Below are positions 51,669-63,234 of a DNA stretch of 64,000 nt, one piece after another (position 1 is the first letter of the stretch; the number at the start of each line of letters is the position of its first letter). Source of the DNA: Channa striata (Eukaryota > Chordata > Actinopteri > Anabantiformes > Channidae); contig CM065176.1 of NCBI GenBank assembly GCA_033026295.1, forward strand, positions 124,001 through 188,000, read 5' to 3'. Below the pieces are notes generated by a model. That model saw only the letters and a list, made by a program, of their open reading frames with translations. It was not told the origin of the DNA and made no database searches. The translations under genes were made by a program, and so were the position numbers.

Positions 51669-53754
51669 GTCAGATCTTTCTGTTCAGCTGCTCTTGGGGC
51701 CAATGGGAGGCCGGGGAGTGGCAGCAAGAAGCTGTGTACATGTGGAACCTTCAGCACAGGGTGAAGTGACCATCATCACACATTAAAGAATAAGGTTTTA
51801 ATGATGATGTACCTTTAAGGTGCTTTCATATTCATATGTCAGAAAACGCAAAATGGAGTGAATAAACACATTAAAACACATTATTATTAGTAGTACAAAA
51901 GTTTCAATCAAATTTGACTAAATCATTTTCCAAATGTGCCACCTAATTTAGGTGTATGTCCCAGTCTAGTCACCCCCGTTTAAATCCCCACTTCAGGGCG
52001 TGTCCCCCTTTTAACACAGAGAAGCTCGTGCTCCTCAGAGCTTATTACAAACACACCTTTACCCTTAGACCAGTGGTTCCTTTCTTTTTTTGTACTGTAC
52101 TTTTGTTGTACTGGTTCTGTCCAATGTTTGTGTAATGACTCATTATTTTCCCCTCTGTTCTCAGATTCAAATGACTTGTTTTTCTTCCATAGACCCGTCT
52201 CTGGTTCTCATGGTGATTCCTTCCTGACAACAAATACAGTCTTCACAGGTAAAAACCAAAGACTAAAACCAGCAGTAGAGCGATTTGTGAAAATTTGAAA
52301 ATGGATCTCACAGGACACTCCAAGAACAATGTCCATAAAAAAAAATTAAATTCCTCATTTTCATCAGAATTATCCCTTGATTGTCAAACTAATTGGCTTA
52401 ATGCGCAGTTAATAATTTATCCCCAAAGTATCTTGCCCTTATCAGGGTGGTTTATGGGCATGATTTGTGGCTAAAATGAATAGAAATTCCAATAGATAAA
52501 AAAAGATAAATTACAAATAAAAATGGAAACATTTCTGGTGTTAATAAAATAATAATGTTAAATGGAATTGCATGATTGTATAATACATGTCTAATGTTTC
52601 CATAGATGGACTTTCACCAGTTGCTCAACGTCACTGAACCTCCCAGCTGCAGCTGTGTCCAGACACTGGAGTCTGTGACTCCACTGCTGCGCCTCAAGCA
52701 GCAAACTGGAGAGTGACAGCGGAGATATGAAACATTGGTTTCTACGGTTAGATCCAAATCTGGATTTCCAATTACAGTGGCTCTGCCAGCCAAACCACAA
52801 AATGAGCCGTGATGTGTGGAAAACGCTGCTGGTTCTGGCACAGCTCTGTCCACATTCACAATTGTTCCCCATTCACCAGCTCTTCCCAGTGTGACTGAAT
52901 CGATTATTCAGAGTCTGATCCAGGCTTCTTCCATAAGAGCCTCATGAATAGGGTTTCTGCAGAAATCTAAAATGTTCAGGTCTTGGTAGATTTGATTCAT
53001 GTACAGATCCAAACTGAGAGCCATCTCAAAAACCTGATTTCTGACTACTTACTTTGAAAAATCATCAACATTCATTTAATTTCTTCTATTCACGAACTGA
53101 CCCTTTTTTTTTTAAGCAAAGGTGGGAGGCCACTCCACAGAGGAACTCAACCAGGGGGATAAAATTATTTAAAAGGGACAACGTATTTAACCAATTTCAC
53201 ATGTGTGCGGTTAAGTGCAAAACAAAGATCTGTGTTTTCATGCACTTGGCCATTTTTTAATAGTATAGCACATATTCATTTATTAATCTAATTAGTTTAT
53301 CACATACTTTCTAGTAAACAGTGGGTCAGTTTCAGTACATTTCATGTCTAAGTTAGCTGCCATCACGTGCAGGGATCCTGTGAAAAACAAGTTTTCCAAC
53401 ATCACAGGATTTACCTAACAAAATATTCTATATAATGTATAAGAAGAAAACAAAAAGGTAGACGCGTACAGAAGTATTCACTGTAACTGCAGTAACGTCA
53501 GGTTCAAAGCTTCTAGTGCTATGGACAAACAAGTTCAATGAGCTACGATCAACTCCAGCTAAATTCAGCTGACCTGAGCGAACATTACTGTGCAGTGACA
53601 TGAGTGATGGGAAACCAATTTTCATGAAGCTGAATCTGATTCTGACGCGACTTGTTCCTGTTATTTACTGTTGTGTATGAATAAAAACATAAAAGCTTTT
53701 ATTAAGTGTTTGTTTATAAAAGGAACAACAAAAACTAAAGAATAACAAAGAAGC
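51669..53754. other. No gene recognised
   Basis: Intergenic. Overlapping minus-strand frames at 52591-52872 show no domain. Confidence 0.3.
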
Positions 53755-53773
53755 AGGTCAAGATTGAAATCTC

Positions 53774-53779
53774 TTTATT
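53774..53779 (-). terminator. Candidate polyadenylation signal of wwp2
   Basis: Minus-strand AATAAA (plus TTTATT) lies about 675 bases after the stop codon, implying a 3' UTR of about 0.7 kb. Nearer AT-rich matches could also serve. Confidence 0.4.
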
Positions 53780-53937
53780 TCATTATTTACATGAGAAAAA
53801 TGCTGAATTTCACAATTAACAAATAAAAAAAATAAAAATAAAAAATAAAATCACATCTCATCTGTCTAACCTCTATAACAGAGGCGCACTAGTTAGTGCT
53901 AACAGCTCTGTCTCTCCTATACAGATGCACATGCACT

Positions 53938-53990
53938 TTCTGTTGCTGTCACACACACAGACACACACACACACTCACACACACACTCTC
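53938..53990 (+). repeat. CA-rich microsatellite in the wwp2 3' UTR
   Basis: CACACACAGACACACACACA-type tract. A second CA tract lies at 54211-54238 and a C10 run at 54307-54316. Confidence 0.85.
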
Positions 53991-54454
53991 TCATCATTTT
54001 AAAATGTTTAAAAATGTATTTCTCTCTGGTAGATATGTTCTACTGCATTTGTGGGTAGCTGTGCTGCTGTTGCTGATAATAAAAACTATCTTGCTGTCTG
54101 GGCTCGGTGAGTTTCTAAAGCAGTGGGTAGACGTGTATGTGCCATCCTGTCAAAGCCACATATACATACACACCGTTTATGCGCATTTACACAACGGCAT
54201 GAATGTAAGCAAACACACAAACACACACACACACACTCACTCTTTCTCTTGTGTTCTTGTGTCTCGAGCTCCATCTTAAGCCCATGATTCAATTCACAAA
54301 CATGACCCCCCCCCCGCAGGTGAGGGGCTATAGATGATAGGTGATTTCTCAGCCCTGTGATTAAACAAATGTAAAATAATAGCAATAAAAAAATAACCAA
54401 AAACTATCCCACTGAATTTACACGTCTTTAGGTGTCTAGTTTCTGGCTCCAGCC

Positions 54455-54554
54455 TCACTCCTGTCCAAATCCCTCAGTTTCCTCGATGGCGAACAGAAGT
54501 TTCTCCCGAAGCTGCTCCAGGCTTCTGTAGGGTGGCAGATCCAGACGGTTGAAG
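54455..54554 (-). CDS. wwp2: wwp2 last coding exon
   Basis: 100 nt. Its first base completes the catalytic Cys codon. It then encodes FNRLDLPPYRSLEQLREKLL and the conserved family C-terminus EETEGFGQE with TGA. Confidence 0.93.
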
Positions 54555-56985
54555 CTGTGAGGGACAGACAGGCAGGTCAGTATTAGAGGCTGTGCTTTGT
54601 GGAGGGACACAAGTGGGGGAATAAGAACACATCTGCCAGTGATGTAAGTTTATATTATAGTAAATATTTTGACAGGCTGGTCATGCTGAAATCACTGGAA
54701 ACAGCAGTGAGGGGAGAATTCTGTGTTGTTCCCTTTGATACCAACATCTCTGCTTTTCAAGATCAATTTTTAGTCTGTCAAAAATCTTGGCCATCTCCAG
54801 TAACGCTCACAAAATGACCTGAACATGAGGACGCTTCCAAAGAGCTCTTGGTAAAAGCAGAACGCTCACTCCTTAAGAATTGTGAATCTACTGTTTCCAG
54901 ACTTGCACTGGATCGTCTAGACATCGCCCAGAGCTGCTGTGTATGAGAACACAGATGGACACCACTCTAGTAGAAAATCCAGTGTGATGTAAATGGTCTG
55001 CACTTATACAGCGCTTTTCTACCTGTTGGTACTCAAAGCGCTTTACACTGCTTCTTATCTACCCATTTACACTCTCAAACACGCACACATTCATACACCG
55101 ATGGGGGAGCTGCTATGCAGCTGGCCGACGCTCACTGGGAGCAACTAAGTGGGTTCAGTGCCTGGCTCAAGGACACTTTGACATGTGACCAGAGGAGCCG
55201 GGGATCGAACCAACAACTGTAGGATTGGTGGACGACCGCGCTGCGCCACAGTCGCCTGATCAGTTGATCATATTCGAAACACTGATTTTCACAGTGTCAT
55301 TTCTGTGTCATGTCACGTTTGTGGAATGTTTTACCTGGACACCAGCCGTCACATAAACCAGAGGATTTGACAGCGCATCACACGGTCTCCTGTTGTGCGC
55401 TGCACGTGTAAAAGAACAACTCTGGACAATGGCCAGAGCTGATTCGCCAGACACAGTCTGGAGTTTGTATTAAGAAGCAGCTCAAGAGATGCTTCCCATA
55501 TAAGTCACAGGGTCCAAAATCCACAGTCCATCTGTACAAAATGTATTATAATGTTTATCCAAAGCCTATTCAAATCTTTGGAAGATTTCTCCATGTTCAA
55601 AGAAACAGAGACTCCTGAATCCTCAAACTCATGATACAGTACATACACATTTAAATTCTGTTTTACTCATGTCCCTTTTTCCACTGAAAAGCTCCCATCA
55701 CAAAATAATTACTCATTTTGTTGTGGACTTTAAAGTTGAAGGCATTTTTACAATGCAATCAAAAATGTATTTTAAAATTTGACAGTTTATTTAAATCTTT
55801 TTATTTTGAAAAGATTTCTATTCACATCACGGTATAAAAATTCACTCACCATCTTTTGGAACAGTGACGAAATGATCTAAGCTTATAGACACATGGGAGA
55901 GATTTGTGGAGCTTTCACTCACGTCCTTCAGTCTTTTAGTCAAGTGTGTGATGAAACTTTGGACAGATGAGGCAGCAGCTTACCATGTATGGCTTCTTGG
56001 AAGCCAAGTCTCCTTCCCCACCTTATCTATGCAGAACTTCTGGGGACCGTTACTTCCTGTAACAGGTAAAAGAAAAAGTTTACTCATATACCAGAGTGAT
56101 TTCATTTTTCCATTATTGGTGACAAGCATATGTGTTGTGAAAAGTTTCTTTGCTTTTTCAGTTGAAACACATTTATACAAACCGCTTTAGTTTTTTCTGA
56201 CTAACCCCTGAAACTAATAACATAATTTGGTATATTTTATGAATCACCATACAGACTCTATAAGCATCTCATAATCAATAAAAAAAAATCTTCATTTCAA
56301 ACTTCATGGATAAGAGATTCTTAGCTGCCTCAAACAGTTACTGTGATTTTGTCCTTTTAACAATTTCTTGACCTTTATGGTTTTGAAAGAAGAAAATGTC
56401 AGAGTGGAGCAGCGTTTTTATTGTTTTTGAAAAACAACAGAAATCTACAGCACAAACAAAAGCTCTATTCCAGGCGGCGGACTGATAGACACTAAAGAGG
56501 ACTAGAGTCCTAATTGTTGGTGAGCGTGTTTAATGGGAAAACTATTGTAAATAAAGTTAAGAAGCTGTAGTATTTTCACATTAAAAGCCGGCCTAGAACA
56601 GAGGTTGGCGTGCTTTTAATGTGGAAACCCAAATGGAAAAGCTGCATTTGCAATAAAGTGTTTGGTAAAAAGGGAAGTGAAAGACCTGGAAAAAACTGGT
56701 GAGTTTCAAGTGAAGAGAAGAAGAGAAATTTCTTTTCAGGGACTGTACTTCCTGTCATATTTCTTTCTTTCCCAACAGCTTCTAAACAACGTTATCGTTC
56801 TGAACATGGATGTGTGTGTGTGTCAGAATGTACCTATGAGCTCAGCGAAGCCTCCCACAGGCAGCCGACAGGTTCCTGTCACAAACTGGAGGAGCCGGAT
56901 TCTCTTCTCATTGTCCATCTCTTTCACCACCTGAAGGAACACAAGCTCATCATTCCCAGTGCACACATCCTCCCAGCAGGTGGTA

Positions 56986-57020
<35 letters not shown>

Positions 57021-60000
57021 GGGGGTCAGTACCTGCCAAAACCAGTGGATCTGCTTGCTGTTCTTGGTGTAGTGTCTGTAGATGGTGTTTTTCTGCCAGT
57101 CGGCCAAATCGATCTCCTGCATTCCACACAGCATCAGCTGCAACGAACCAAACACAGGAACGATTTATCTCGAGGACACAACTCATGGATGGGTCGTGCA
57201 AACAATGGGCCCACCCCCGTCCTTTGGGTGATCTGACGCTCTATATTTTCAGAAGTTCTCTTCTGTTCTTGCTGGTTTCAGTGTGTCTGGGTTTCTTCCT
57301 TAATTTTGCTCATTTTGTGTCTGTTTCTTGTCATTTTCTGTCTCATATTAGTTGTTTTATGCCAGGTCACTTTTTTTTATACTCATGTGTGCTCTAAAAC
57401 AGTTCTTTCAAACAACAAATATAAGGCCACAGGCCTGGTAGATCATTTAAGACCTCTGCATACGTGCTCCTCATGCCCTCAATCCTCTTCCTTACCTCCA
57501 GCTCCTTCTCGTCAAAGTAGCGGAGCCACTCCAGGGGAACAACCTCATTGAAGCCATCCAGAAACGCTTTGGTCTGCTCCTCCACACCACGAGTGAACCT
57601 CCAGTCTGTCAGCAGGCTGAGAGAAGCGAGAGTGTTTGGTGTTGATGGTTTCCATCGTGACTTCCCCTCACTCATCCCCCTGAGGCTGTCAGCTTGTGTT
57701 AGCTTACCTGATGTACTCCTCCTTGTTCTCCTCAGTGACCAGCTCGTTCTCTCCATCATCCTTTAGCTGGTGAGTGGAAACTTTTCCGAGGATCTCCATG
57801 TCCTGTGCAAAGTATAGCTCCACACCACACTCCTCCAGGTTGTTCTCTCTACACACACACACAGTACGGTAAACGTGACAAAATATATGGATGCTCATTT
57901 ACAACCACTCGCCTCTAACAGTGAATGTTTGAGAAGGCCGTCACCAGAGGCATCACAAGTGGGGCCCAAAAGGTGTTAAGGCCCCAATTTAGTTGCTTTC
58001 TTCTCAAAAGTTACAAAGGACACAGGCATGCTGGGAAATACTAAACACGTTTGCGTGAACATTTTGCTCTTTTGTGGTAATTTGTGAGGACGTAGAGAAT
58101 GCTCCTGCATGGACAAAATGTTTCGTCCATGTGTCATCGAATGCTAATGTTAGCAATGTTGATATGCAGCCGGAAGATAACATCCTAGTTTCACAAGTGA
58201 CACTGTATGTCCAGTTCATAAGTTGTTGGTCAGCATGGGACAAGAAAAACCCAGTGGATTGGTTGCACTCTCAATATAGAACAGAAGAGGAGAGAATTTG
58301 GTTGTTAATAACTCTGCTGAGTGCAGGAATGAATGTCTTCTAATGGGGCAGTGAAGGTTTTCTCTTAATCACAGAGGGGGATCAGGGATGTAAATCTATG
58401 GCAGTGGAATTGCAATCTGTCATATGCTGAAAAATGTGCACTGATTGTAGTTTGTTGCTGATGATAAATGAGGAAAGTTTAGCAGAAAAATGCCACCAAG
58501 GCCAATACCAATGACATTACACATCTGGCTACTGCTAACATTGTACTTTTTTCAATTAATTATTAAAAGTCATTTATTACCAGAGGGAATAGAAAAGAAA
58601 TTCTCACAATATCACTTTCCATTTTCTACACACGTGAGCATCATATTCTGGGACAAACCTGTTGCGCATTACTTACTTGACCCACATGATGGAGTTATAG
58701 AACTCAGGGTCTATGGATTCCAGATCTTTGAGTGTAGGTTTCTTGTCGAGCATGCGTTTGTAGAATGGCAGCGTGAAGCCAGTGTCAATGAACTTTCCAT
58801 GGTACAAAGCCTGCAGGGAGGAAATCACAACGAGGAACTAATTCACTGCACAAATTCAGAATCACATACACATAACGACACATAAAGACCAAGCCTGATC
58901 CAGCACAGTACACACAGTACAGGTTTAGGGAGTTTTTTCCTTCCTCCTTACTGTAATATGGGGATATCATAGTGCTATATACAGCCACATGTGGGATTTC
59001 TTTTTCTCAAAAAATGTAATACGTTTTCAGTGTTTGGGGAATTATTTGGTGTCCATTCAAATATTTAAACAGCCAGTCATGTCTACAGGAAACACGAATG
59101 AGCAGTTTTTGTCTGGAGACATAGCAGCCAGATATTATTTTACCTGCTTCTCCTGTTGAAATCTTTTACCAGGAAAACCTCCACACTTGCTCAACGTAAA
59201 TAAATAGCGCTTGCTTTGTCCCTATAAACGTATGAGGAAAAAGCAAAAACTACAAGGAGTCATTATGATTTGGACAGGATACGGAGACATTAAGCTAATG
59301 TGTGCACTCAAACAAAGTCAAAGTGAGTGGACACAGCCAGACAGAGCTGTTTAATGTCAGAGCTGGGACGAGCCAAAAACAACACAGACGCCCACTGACT
59401 GACTCAGCCACCGTTTGTCCTGTCCCACTCTGTCCCGACCGACCGTGCGTCTGTCTCACAGCCAGCGATGCGTGCATACACAGGCTTAGGTGAGTGTGAG
59501 AAAGACAGACAATAAGAGGGTTTGGGAAGTTGAGAGCTGATGGAGACAAGCGCAAGTAAGGCAAGTATGCAAAAAAAAAAAAAAAGCATTTTTGGACTAA
59601 ATATAAGCAGCTGCTGGCGATGTGGGCTGGGCGCGGTGGTGAGGTCATGGTGTGGGTGAGGGGTGGGGTGGCCGAGGGATGGAGGGTGTCGGTTTTGGGA
59701 CCTAATGCTTTTTGGAGTTTATCCCAGACAAGCGTTTTTGGAGTACACACTGTACATCATGGGCTCCACAGAATTTCTGCATAAAAGTGACGTGAAACAT
59801 AATCACATTATTAAAGTCCTAAAGCGACATTAAGGGAACCTGATTAGCAATTACACGTTGTTATTCGCTAAGAGAAATTATGTAATTTTACTTATCTGTG
59901 TGTGGTGAAAATTCACTCACTTGACCACAGAAGCTGTTGCACAACACGTCATTATTAGACAAAGAAGTACTTGTTTAAAATAAAATGATAAAGTCTGATT

Positions 60001-63000
60001 TTAACAGAGCTACTGAATAAAATAGAAGCTCTAATTAGTGAAGAATATGGCCTCTTTAACAGAAATCATCTGTGGAGGTAGTTGTAGACTTTCTACCCTG
60101 ACGTTTTTAGTAGAGTCCTCAGCTAACTGTTGAAAAAAGTTCTATGGCTGTTGAGTTGTGTGTGGAGTACAGACCTTCTATCCACCACTGCCAAAACCAG
60201 ATGAAGGAAGAAAACTGAAGTATTTGTTAACAGTAGTTAGTTGAACAAAGCTATTTTTTAGAAATGATTTCCCACCCAATGACGCATCTGCTCTGTCACC
60301 ACCCCAATCCTCCTGTTAACGTCGAGGGAGTTAATTTGTCACACGTAATGAAACATCAAGTCCTTCCAGCTTCTTAGAACTCCAACGTCCCTGACAGCAA
60401 ATCAAATCCTACGTGTGATTTTAATAAAACCCTTTTGAGTGAAGCTCACCATGGCTATAAACCGTCCAATGAAGCGGAAGTATGTGAGGTGGTCGGGGTT
60501 GATGGAGGAAGCCGGGTTGATTTGCAGACAGTAGTTGTTCTTGCCAGCGTATTCAAACAGACAGTACATGGGGTTCAGAACCTCGTGGGAGAGCAGGAAA
60601 AACCACTCCCTGCAGAGAGAGAGGAGAGATGACATCAAAGCAGGAAGTTACGATTTTTCTGAAGGTCTGAGATACTCACACAGCACAGCAGGGGTGTCAG
60701 CAGTCAATGTTCTCCTTTATCAAATTACAATTGTGCTTGGTGAAAGCAACAAACACATCAAACAAATTTTGACAACCAGGATCAAGAGCAGATAAAAACA
60801 GGTGACAAAAGGATGATGAAGACAACAGAAAAATCACGGTAGATCTAAACATGATTAACAAGCACAATTTTGAAAGAATAAGAGAAGAAACAACACAAAA
60901 ACAAGATTTGGTACATCATATGACCAACAAGCTTCAAAGTTTCCAGCTATTTCTGCAGGTTTTGATCACTCGTGGAAAAATCTATACTGCTCATTTAATC
61001 AAGTATTTTGTCAGATTGTAAGAATTTGGTTTCAGAATCTTTCAGAAAGATTTTTAGTCTGATTTGATGAATCTGATTAAAATTTTACAGTTAATAAAGC
61101 ATGTCTTTAAATTATATTCCAAAGTGAATCATTGTAAAATATATGTACGTTGTGGCAAATAGAGTTTCATTAATGGAAAAGTTTGAAATTCAAATACGTT
61201 GATTCCAGCCTTTAACACCAAGCTAAACTATCTAATGGTTCAGGCTGTATCTGTATCAGACCTTCTCATCCCCTTTATGAGAATCCAACACAGCGAATAA
61301 GACATTTTAATCACCAGCTCTAGAGGTACAAATAAAAGTATGTAACACATTAACAAACTTGTACACATCGTTCAATACAGATCTGCCACAAAAATTACAT
61401 GAAGACAAAACACAGAATATTAAGAATAACAACAGCAGGGCTGAATTGAACACAGGCTGTGAACGGATGCGTGTTAGTGAGACTGAGGGCCCACCACCAA
61501 CTGCAGCACCAGAACCAAGCATACCCAAGGCCCCTGCCCTCCCCCTTGGGGTTTATGGGAGGGGAGTATGAACTGACGGACGGACGGACGGACGCAGACA
61601 CCTCCCAACATCCCGTCCGTGGTTCTACCCTGTGGTAGAACAGCATGATGTCACCTACCATAGGGTAAAACCACTGACGTGACACCGGAGACAGACACAC
61701 AATGCAAAACCAAACAGAAAAATGAAAACACCACCAACAGAAAAATAACATATATATATATGTATACTGAGAGAAAGACCGGGAACACAGCAGACACATG
61801 GAGACATGTGATGGGTCGGAGGACAGAAATGCTCTAAGTGGGAGGAAGGTGTCGTATGGTTGGGAAGGTGAGATTTTGGAGCAATAAGTCATTTACAGTA
61901 TGACCTCGGCCGGCTACCTGTAAGAATTTCAGTCTCACACACACAAATCTGTGTCACACCAATCTACATTTAGATGAAATTTAATGTACAGCTCTGGAGC
62001 AGGAAAAGCTGGTGATCGACAAGTAGCAGGAAGAGAACAAACACACCATCACCAACATTAAAACAAAAAAATACCCCGTCCCTGACGAACACCCGTAGTC
62101 CCGCACAAAATGGGAGAATGTGAGTCAACGGAACAGGACACTTGCTCTGCTGCTGCTCTCACCTGGCGATGCCGCCATAGTCCAGCCCCTCTTCTCCTCT
62201 CATAATGATGTAGAGTCTGCGGCGAAGGTCGTATGGCTTCACATTCATGATCTGAAACATTAATATACTTTCAGACAACTTCTGAGGTAAACTGAAACCT
62301 GGATGCATGTACTGCATACGTCTATATCGCAGTGCACAACAGAGACGCATGCTTTTTGCATTTCTGACCTGTTGAAACGAGTCCTCAAACAGAGTCTGTC
62401 TGGACACGGAGATCTTCACATGGCTGGGCAAGGCATTGGACTTAGAAGAAGAAAAAAAAGTTAGAAGTCCACATTATTACAAACAAAAAGCAAATTAGTG
62501 CCCTGAACCAGTTATTCCAGCCTAACTATAACCTTTACCTTAACAATATTTAGTTCTGAACTTAAAATGTTGAAAAACTGAACATTATCAGTTACACGGA
62601 AAGCATCTTTCAGAGGGAACTCTTGAAGGCTGCTATCAACATGAGAGATGATTACAACGAGCATTTTTTGTTGTTTTAAGGCACACTTGAAAATAACGCA
62701 AACCTACTGTATTCTTTTCAAAGATAGTTTAGTTTCATTTGATTTCAAGTGTCTTTCTCTGAGATTCCTTTTTATCTTAGTTTAAATTAAGTAACATTTT
62801 AAAGTGTAGACAGTGAAGATGATCCACACAAACAGGATAATAAATCAGAGTTTCTGTTTCTGGTCCGTCACCCAAATTTATACTGCATATATATTAAATG
62901 TGAACAAAAAAGGAACAAATTAATATCCATTCATATTTACTGCACTGGGATGAAAGCGCACAAATATTAAAGGTATGACTCAAATGTGGAAAGAGAAACT

Positions 63001-63234
63001 ATCGGCATTGATGGATCACGCTAAAAGTAAAAATGTGTTCTTGCACAACTTGGGTGACAAGCCCCTAATTCCAGTAACACACACCAATATAGACATCAGG
63101 GCAACGTATGTGGACAGGGAAACCTTTGTCCCTGCCGGCTCAAGTTAATACTTACATGGCACAGGAAACGGAACTGGTGGTATTTCCACCTGAAGCTGCG
63201 GTCGTATGCGCCGGGTGAACCGCCTTGCCGCGAT
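54455..63234 (-). CDS. wwp2: WWP2-like HECT E3 ubiquitin ligase, C-terminal 11 coding exons (gene runs off the right edge)
   Basis: NEDD4-family ligases take ubiquitin from an E2 onto a catalytic Cys and pass it to substrates bound by their WW domains. Here 1171 nt of coding sequence (about 390 residues) are split over 11 exons with consistent phases. They cover the segment before the HECT domain (YDRSFRWKYHQFRFLC), the whole HECT domain and the stop. MRGEEGLDYGGIAREW, NPMYCLFEYAGKNNYCLQIN and WLPRSHTCFNRLDLPPY are diagnostic for the WWP/ITCH group. KYHQFRFLCH, HVKISVSRQ and RLYIIMRGEEG favour WWP2 over WWP1 and ITCH. The C2 and WW domains lie upstream, beyond position 64000. No disabling change is seen. 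Confidence 0.93.
54991..55256 (-). mobile_element. tRNA-derived SINE (family 2), near full length, in a wwp2 intron
   Basis: On the minus strand it starts GGCGACTGTGGCGCAGCG (A box) and has GGTTCGATCCCCGG (B box). The body contains AAGTGTCCTTGAGCCAGGCA and GTTGCTCCCAGTGAGCG. It ends GTAAAGCGCTTTGAGTACC and GCGCTGTATAAGTGCAGACC. It is about 266 bp and lies in the last wwp2 intron. Confidence 0.8.
55984..56056 (-). CDS. wwp2: wwp2 exon, HECT C-lobe up to the catalytic Cys
   Basis: 73 nt encoding SNGPQKFCIDKVGKETWLPR and SHT. It ends with the first two bases (TG) of the catalytic Cys codon. Confidence 0.92.
56834..56930 (-). CDS. wwp2: wwp2 exon, HECT C-lobe start
   Basis: 97 nt encoding VVKEMDNEKRIRLLQFVTGT and CRLPVGGFAELI. 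The intron before it is only 102 bp. Confidence 0.93.
56989..57025 (+). repeat. (TG)n and G8 tract in a wwp2 intron
   Basis: About 14 TG units (to 57018) and then a G run fill much of the 102-bp intron 56931-57032, within 8 bases of its 5' splice site. Confidence 0.92.
57033..57137 (-). CDS. wwp2: wwp2 exon, hinge region
   Basis: 105 nt, phase 0, encoding LMLCGMQEIDLADWQKNTIY through QIHWFWQ. The donor GTACTG is unusually weak and is followed by C and CA runs. Confidence 0.92.
57496..57616 (-). CDS. wwp2: wwp2 exon, HECT N-lobe end
   Basis: 121 nt encoding LLTDWRFTRGVEEQTKAFLD through YFDEKELE. Confidence 0.93.
57708..57848 (-). CDS. wwp2: wwp2 exon, HECT N-lobe
   Basis: 141 nt encoding ENNLEECGVELYFAQDMEIL through LVTEENKEEYI. 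Its acceptor is TGTGTGTAG. The upstream alternative AG would break the frame. Confidence 0.93.
58677..58810 (-). CDS. wwp2: wwp2 exon, HECT N-lobe
   Basis: 134 nt encoding ALYHGKFIDTGFTLPFYKRM through FYNSIMWV and two bases of Lys. Confidence 0.93.
58811..60449 (-). other. wwp2 intron, no further gene seen
   Basis: Open frames at 59295-59750 show no domain. An A15 run is at 59570-59584. Confidence 0.5.
60450..60609 (-). CDS. wwp2: wwp2 exon, HECT N-lobe, E2-binding side
   Basis: 160 nt encoding EWFFLLSHEVLNPMYCLFEY through YFRFIGRFIAM. It ends on an ATG codon before GTGAGC. Confidence 0.93.
60610..62162 (-). other. wwp2 intron
   Basis: It contains a (GACG)n tract at 61575-61594 and the inverted repeat at 61619-61674. 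No further gene is seen. Confidence 0.5.
61619..61674. repeat. Inverted repeat, 20-nt arms with 16-nt loop
   Basis: GTGGTTCTACCCTGTGGTAG (61619-61638) pairs with 61655-61674 with two mismatches. It lies inside a wwp2 intron. Confidence 0.75.
62163..62251 (-). CDS. wwp2: wwp2 exon, HECT N-lobe
   Basis: 89 nt encoding MNVKPYDLRRRLYIIMRGEE and GLDYGGIA plus two bases of Arg. Confidence 0.92.
62369..62440 (-). CDS. wwp2: wwp2 exon, start of the HECT domain
   Basis: 72 nt, phase 0 at both ends, encoding SNALPSHVKISVSRQTLFED and SFQQ. Confidence 0.93.
63156..63234 (-). CDS. wwp2: wwp2 exon encoding the pre-HECT segment
   Basis: The 79-nt exon follows a GTGTGCAG acceptor and encodes GAYDRSFRWKYHQFRFLCH, the helix leading into the HECT domain. 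It ends in phase 0 before GTAAGT. Confidence 0.92.

Noticed and set aside
52591..52872. Two overlapping minus-strand frames, candidate gene
   Set aside because: Both frames are open across the same DNA and neither shows a domain.
58074..58343. Plus-strand 89-codon frame inside a wwp2 intron
   Set aside because: No domain, start context or splice support was seen. Probably chance or an old repeat.
59295..59750. 151-codon minus-strand frame in a wwp2 intron
   Set aside because: It does not match the NEDD4 family and contains low-complexity runs. The exons on both sides join without it.
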